A stretch of DNA of 25,122 bases, from NCBI GenBank assembly GCA_011620345.1, contig WOZJ01000069.1, forward strand, positions 1-25,122, read 5' to 3'. This DNA is from Nitrospirota bacterium (lineage in GTDB: Bacteria; UBA2233). Positions within the stretch are counted from its first letter, which is position 1, and each line of letters begins with the position of its first letter. Made by a program: the position numbers and the translations under genes. Positions 22,821-25,122 of the stretch are shown here, piece by piece. A model generated the notes under the pieces. That model did no database searches, was not told the origin of the DNA, and saw nothing but the letters and a program-made list of their open reading frames with translations.

Positions 22821-24184
22821 GGCATTTTTTCCTTGTTTTGGGCTGCCCCGAAAGCCTCCCGGAAACGCCGAGGGGCGAGCAAAGGAAGGCCAAACCTCCT
22901 GCCTAGCGCGTTGTAAAATGGCCTCAAGATTTTCAGCCCAAGGTTCTCTCTCATGCCCCCCGACAGCCCAAAGCCAGCCACGCCGTACGCTATCCCTTCC
23001 AAAGAAAGCAGACGCTTTCTGGCGAGCTTTTTTCGAAGCTCGAGGATAAGCATTGGATGGTCGATCCCGGCAGGGCAGACCTCTTTACACGCCCCGCAGA
23101 GACTGCAGGCTTGAAGGAGCTCGTTGGCGGCCTTTAGCCCGACAAGCATGGGAGTCCAGACAAGCCCCATCGGCCCAGAGTAGGCAAACCCGTAAGGGTA
23201 GCCGCCGACCTGGGCGTAGACCGGGCAGACGTTCAAGCACGCCCCGCAACGGATACAGGCCAGGGCAGGGCGTGTTTTGGGGTCTTCGTATATCTTCGAG
23301 CGCCCGTTGTCCACGATCACAACGTGAAGCTCCTCCGGGCCATCGAACTCGCCAAAGCGCCTTGGGCCCGAATCTATCGTGACGTAGGCCGACATCCTCT
23401 GGCCCGTACAGCTTGGGGGCAGCAGCCGAAGGACATAAAAGGCATCTTCGATGGTTGGTACGAGTTTTTCGATTCCCATGAGCGAAACCTGAACCTTTGG
23501 GACGGACTTTAGGAAGCGGATATTGCCCTCGTTCTCGACGCCCAAGATCGAGCCAGTTTCGGCAACGGCAAAGTTCACCCCCGTGATCCCAACCTTGGCC
23601 TCGGAGAACTTTCGCCTGAAAAATTCCCTAGCCGCAACGCCCAGTGCCACAGGGTCGGTGACGGGTCCTTGAATGAAACCCATATCCAAAAACAACGCCG
23701 AAACCCGCTCGACGGGCACGTTGATGGCGGGCCCGACGATGTGAAACGGAGGAAGCCCTAGCACTTGGCAGATGAACTCTCCCAAGTCCGTCTCTAGTGT
23801 CTCGAAGCCTTCCTCACCAAGAAACTCCCTTAGCCCTATCTCTTCGGTGAGCATCGACTTAGACTTAAGCACCGTCTTGGAGTTTTGCGCCCCAAGGAGA
23901 CCAAGCACAATCAGCCTTGCCTCCTTGGCGTCCCTGGCCCAGTGGATGTTAGTTCCGTTCGCTTTCGCGTTCTTTTCGAACGTTTCCAGAAGCTCTGGCA
24001 ACACCTCGAGCGCATCCGCCCTGATCTCTGCCGCCTTTTTAAGCGCACCCTTTGGATCCGGAAGCTCGGAGAGCGCCGCCTCCCTGAGCGCCCTAAAGGC
24101 AAAGGGCAGGATCTTCAAAAGACGCTGGGCGTCTTGGTCCTCGAGCGCGTCTTTTGCTACCCTCCGAAACGGGATCGACCTCAT
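22817..24184 (-). CDS. lutB: LutB-like iron-sulfur LUD protein
   Basis: A 455-residue protein with an N-terminal LUD domain (G-V-N-F-A-V-A-E-T-G-S-I near residue 203) and a C-terminal double-cluster ferredoxin region. The cysteines are C310-x2-C313-x2-C316-x3-C320-P and C360-x2-C363-x2-C366-x3-C370-P, the LutB/YkgF layout. It is the central redox subunit of the LutABC complex. ATG 24184 overlaps the lutA stop in an ATGA arrangement. The longer open frame upstream lies antisense-free inside lutA but in another reading frame and is not part of the family. Length matches known LutB proteins. Confidence 0.92.
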   Translation of the reverse strand: MRSIPFRRVAKDALEDQDAQRLLKILPFAFRALREAALSELPDPKGALKKAAEIRADALEVLPELLETFEKNAKANGTNIHWARDAKEARLIVLGLLGAQNSKTVLKSKSMLTEEIGLREFLGEEGFETLETDLGEFICQVLGLPPFHIVGPAINVPVERVSALFLDMGFIQGPVTDPVALGVAAREFFRRKFSEAKVGITGVNFAVAETGSILGVENEGNIRFLKSVPKVQVSLMGIEKLVPTIEDAFYVLRLLPPSCTGQRMSAYVTIDSGPRRFGEFDGPEELHVVIVDNGRSKIYEDPKTRPALACIRCGACLNVCPVYAQVGGYPYGFAYSGPMGLVWTPMLVGLKAANELLQACSLCGACKEVCPAGIDHPMLILELRKKLARKRLLSLEGIAYGVAGFGLSGGMRENLGLKILRPFYNALGRRFGLPLLAPRRFREAFGAAQNKEKMP

Positions 24185-24921
24185 GGCCTGGCCCTCCGCT
24201 CGAGCGCCTCGTAGAGCACGCTTGCGATGTGCCGCACCTGCTTCGTTTCGTGCTTGCCGAGTGCCCGGCTTAGGTGGGTCATGCAACCGGGCTCGATCAC
24301 GACGAGCACCTCGGCTCCGCTTTGAAGGAACGGCTCGAGCCTCGCATGAGCCATCGCCTTCGAAACTTCTGGAAGATGGAAGGAAAACGCACCCCCAAAC
24401 CCGCAACAGGCCTCGGCAGACTCGAGCTCACTGGCCCCTTGTCCTCTTGACGATGAAAGCAGCGCCAAGGGCTGGGAGCGGACGCCAAGACCCCGAAGGG
24501 CCCTGCATGAGGGCCTGTAGGCAACCTTGCCTTGGATATCCAGGCCGATGCCTTCGATTCCAAGCTCATCCACGAGGAACGAGGAAAGCTCGAACGTCCT
24601 TTGGGCAAGCTCGAGCGCTTTCGCTTGCATTCTGGGCTCGTCTTCAAAAAGCGTTGGGTAGTGGAACTTGATCATCTCCGCGCAAGAGCCCGAGGGAACG
24701 ACGAGAGGTTTTCCGTTCTCCACGGCACTTATGACCCCGCGCGCCAAGGCGCGGGCCCTTTTGGGGCGACCTTCGTTCAAAAAAGGCTGTCCGCAGCAGC
24801 CGGGCGTATCCGGAATGTTCACCTCGACCCCCAAGCGACGAAGGAGGTTAAGCGTGGCGAACCCTATGTCCGGAAGGGCTAGATCGACCAAACAAGGCAC
24901 GAAAAGGTTCGCTTGGTACAC
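24181..24921 (-). CDS. lutA: LutA-like CCG-domain protein
   Basis: A 246-residue protein with two CCG domains, as in heterodisulfide reductase HdrB and glycolate oxidase GlcF: T-P-G-C42-C43-G and a second A-C-C-G-F-G-G near residue 190, plus scattered cysteines. This is the LutA/YkgE subunit. I start it at GTG 24921 because GGAAGGAGGG lies just upstream and the protein then opens V-Y-Q-A-N-L-F-V-P-C-L-V-D, matching family N-termini and length (about 240). The open frame itself runs 40 codons further upstream to ATG 25041, through the promoter region, and that part has no family similarity. First gene of the operon. Confidence 0.92.
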   Translation of the reverse strand: MYQANLFVPCLVDLALPDIGFATLNLLRRLGVEVNIPDTPGCCGQPFLNEGRPKRARALARGVISAVENGKPLVVPSGSCAEMIKFHYPTLFEDEPRMQAKALELAQRTFELSSFLVDELGIEGIGLDIQGKVAYRPSCRALRGLGVRSQPLALLSSSRGQGASELESAEACCGFGGAFSFHLPEVSKAMAHARLEPFLQSGAEVLVVIEPGCMTHLSRALGKHETKQVRHIASVLYEALERRARP

Positions 24922-24950
24922 CCTGCCCTCCTTCCATAAAACCGTTCTTT

Positions 24951-24967
24951 GTATGTCTTTAGCATAC
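24951..24967. promoter_or_regulatory. Candidate operator of the lut-ior operon
   Basis: GTATG (24951-24955) and CATAC (24963-24967) are perfect inverted arms around 7 bases and overlap the proposed -10 box. FadR-type GntR regulators (LutR, LldR) commonly control lactate genes from such sites, but this sequence does not clearly match their known consensus, and no regulator gene is in view. Confidence 0.4.
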
Positions 24968-24989
24968 GCTTGAGTAAGGGGATCCACAA
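24961..24989 (-). promoter_or_regulatory. Promoter of the lut-frhB-ior operon
   Basis: On the minus strand TTGTGG (24984-24989) and TATGCT (24961-24966) are 17 bases apart. Transcription would start about 24954, leaving a leader of about 33 bases before GTG 24921. The -35 box is only partly consensus. Confidence 0.45.
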
Positions 24990-25035
24990 CCCTTCGTACA
25001 CGAAAAATGCCCTTGGTCGCATGCAAAGCCGAGGC

Positions 25036-25122
25036 TTGCAAATGCGGGACAAGAATGTCCCGCCTATCTTCCCATCTGATAGCCGGGTCTTTCTAGGCCC
25101 GGCGCAAAGAGAGCTGGACAAG
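25036..25122. repeat. Composite hairpin repeat, right edge
   Basis: Module B is perfect here: GCGGGACA (25044-25051), loop AGAA, TGTCCCGC (25056-25063), followed by CTATCT as in the left-edge copy. Module A follows after 14 bases: GCCGGGTCT (25082-25090), loop TTCT, AGGCCCGGC (25095-25103) with one G-T pair. A further worn module B begins at 25113 and is cut by the window end. Order and orientation are the same as at 153-226, so an array probably continues to the right. Confidence 0.75.

Noticed and set aside
24922-25041. N-terminal extension of LutA to ATG 25041
   Set aside because: The extra 40 codons run through the promoter and dyad, lack family similarity, and a strong ribosome binding site precedes GTG 24921.

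Overview
The window comes from a bacterium. Genes have strong AGGAGG-type ribosome binding sites, one promoter is an almost perfect sigma-70 site (TTGACC, 17 bases, TATAAT), and there are lipoprotein, Sec and Tat export signals. The DNA looks GC-rich, genes are tightly packed, and several start with GTG. An oxygen-sensitive class of 2-oxoacid:ferredoxin oxidoreductase (IorAB) and an FrhB-like iron-sulfur flavoprotein suggest an anaerobe or facultative anaerobe with ferredoxin-based metabolism. I cannot assign a phylum from sequence alone.

Layout. Bases 1-406 hold a run of short composite hairpin repeats and then the leader of an exported phosphohydrolase pair: a calcineurin-like metallophosphatase (407-2380) and a beta-propeller/phosphoesterase lipoprotein (2428-4938). 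After a roughly 300-base non-coding stretch comes a BlaI-type repressor overlapping an M56 (BlaR1-like) membrane peptidase (5253-6567). Next is a PLP enzyme of the cystathionine gamma-synthase family behind a promoter whose -10 box lies inside a long inverted repeat. It is followed by glutamate dehydrogenase, an N-terminally hydrophobic (probably exported) nitrilase-family amidase, an exported glucan-debranching-like glycoside hydrolase and transketolase. On the minus strand, a YdaT-like stress protein and an SDR oxidoreductase form a small operon (14377-15435) that converges on transketolase. A Tat-exported aldo/keto reductase, a Bax-inhibitor-1 family membrane protein and a class II aldolase follow on the plus strand.

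The right quarter (18428-24921, minus strand) is one compact, probably translationally coupled operon in the order lutA, lutB, lutC, frhB-like, iorA, iorB. It joins a LutABC-type 2-hydroxyacid oxidation complex to a flavin/iron-sulfur protein and a 2-oxoacid:ferredoxin oxidoreductase. The reading I infer is a complete route from an (aryl-)lactate-type hydroxyacid to the 2-oxoacid and then to acyl-CoA, CO2 and reduced ferredoxin, with the FrhB-like protein as a possible electron bridge. This is the most interesting system in the window. The same composite hairpin repeat seen at the left edge returns at the right edge (25036-25122).

No rRNA, tRNA, CRISPR array, insertion sequence or prophage gene was seen.
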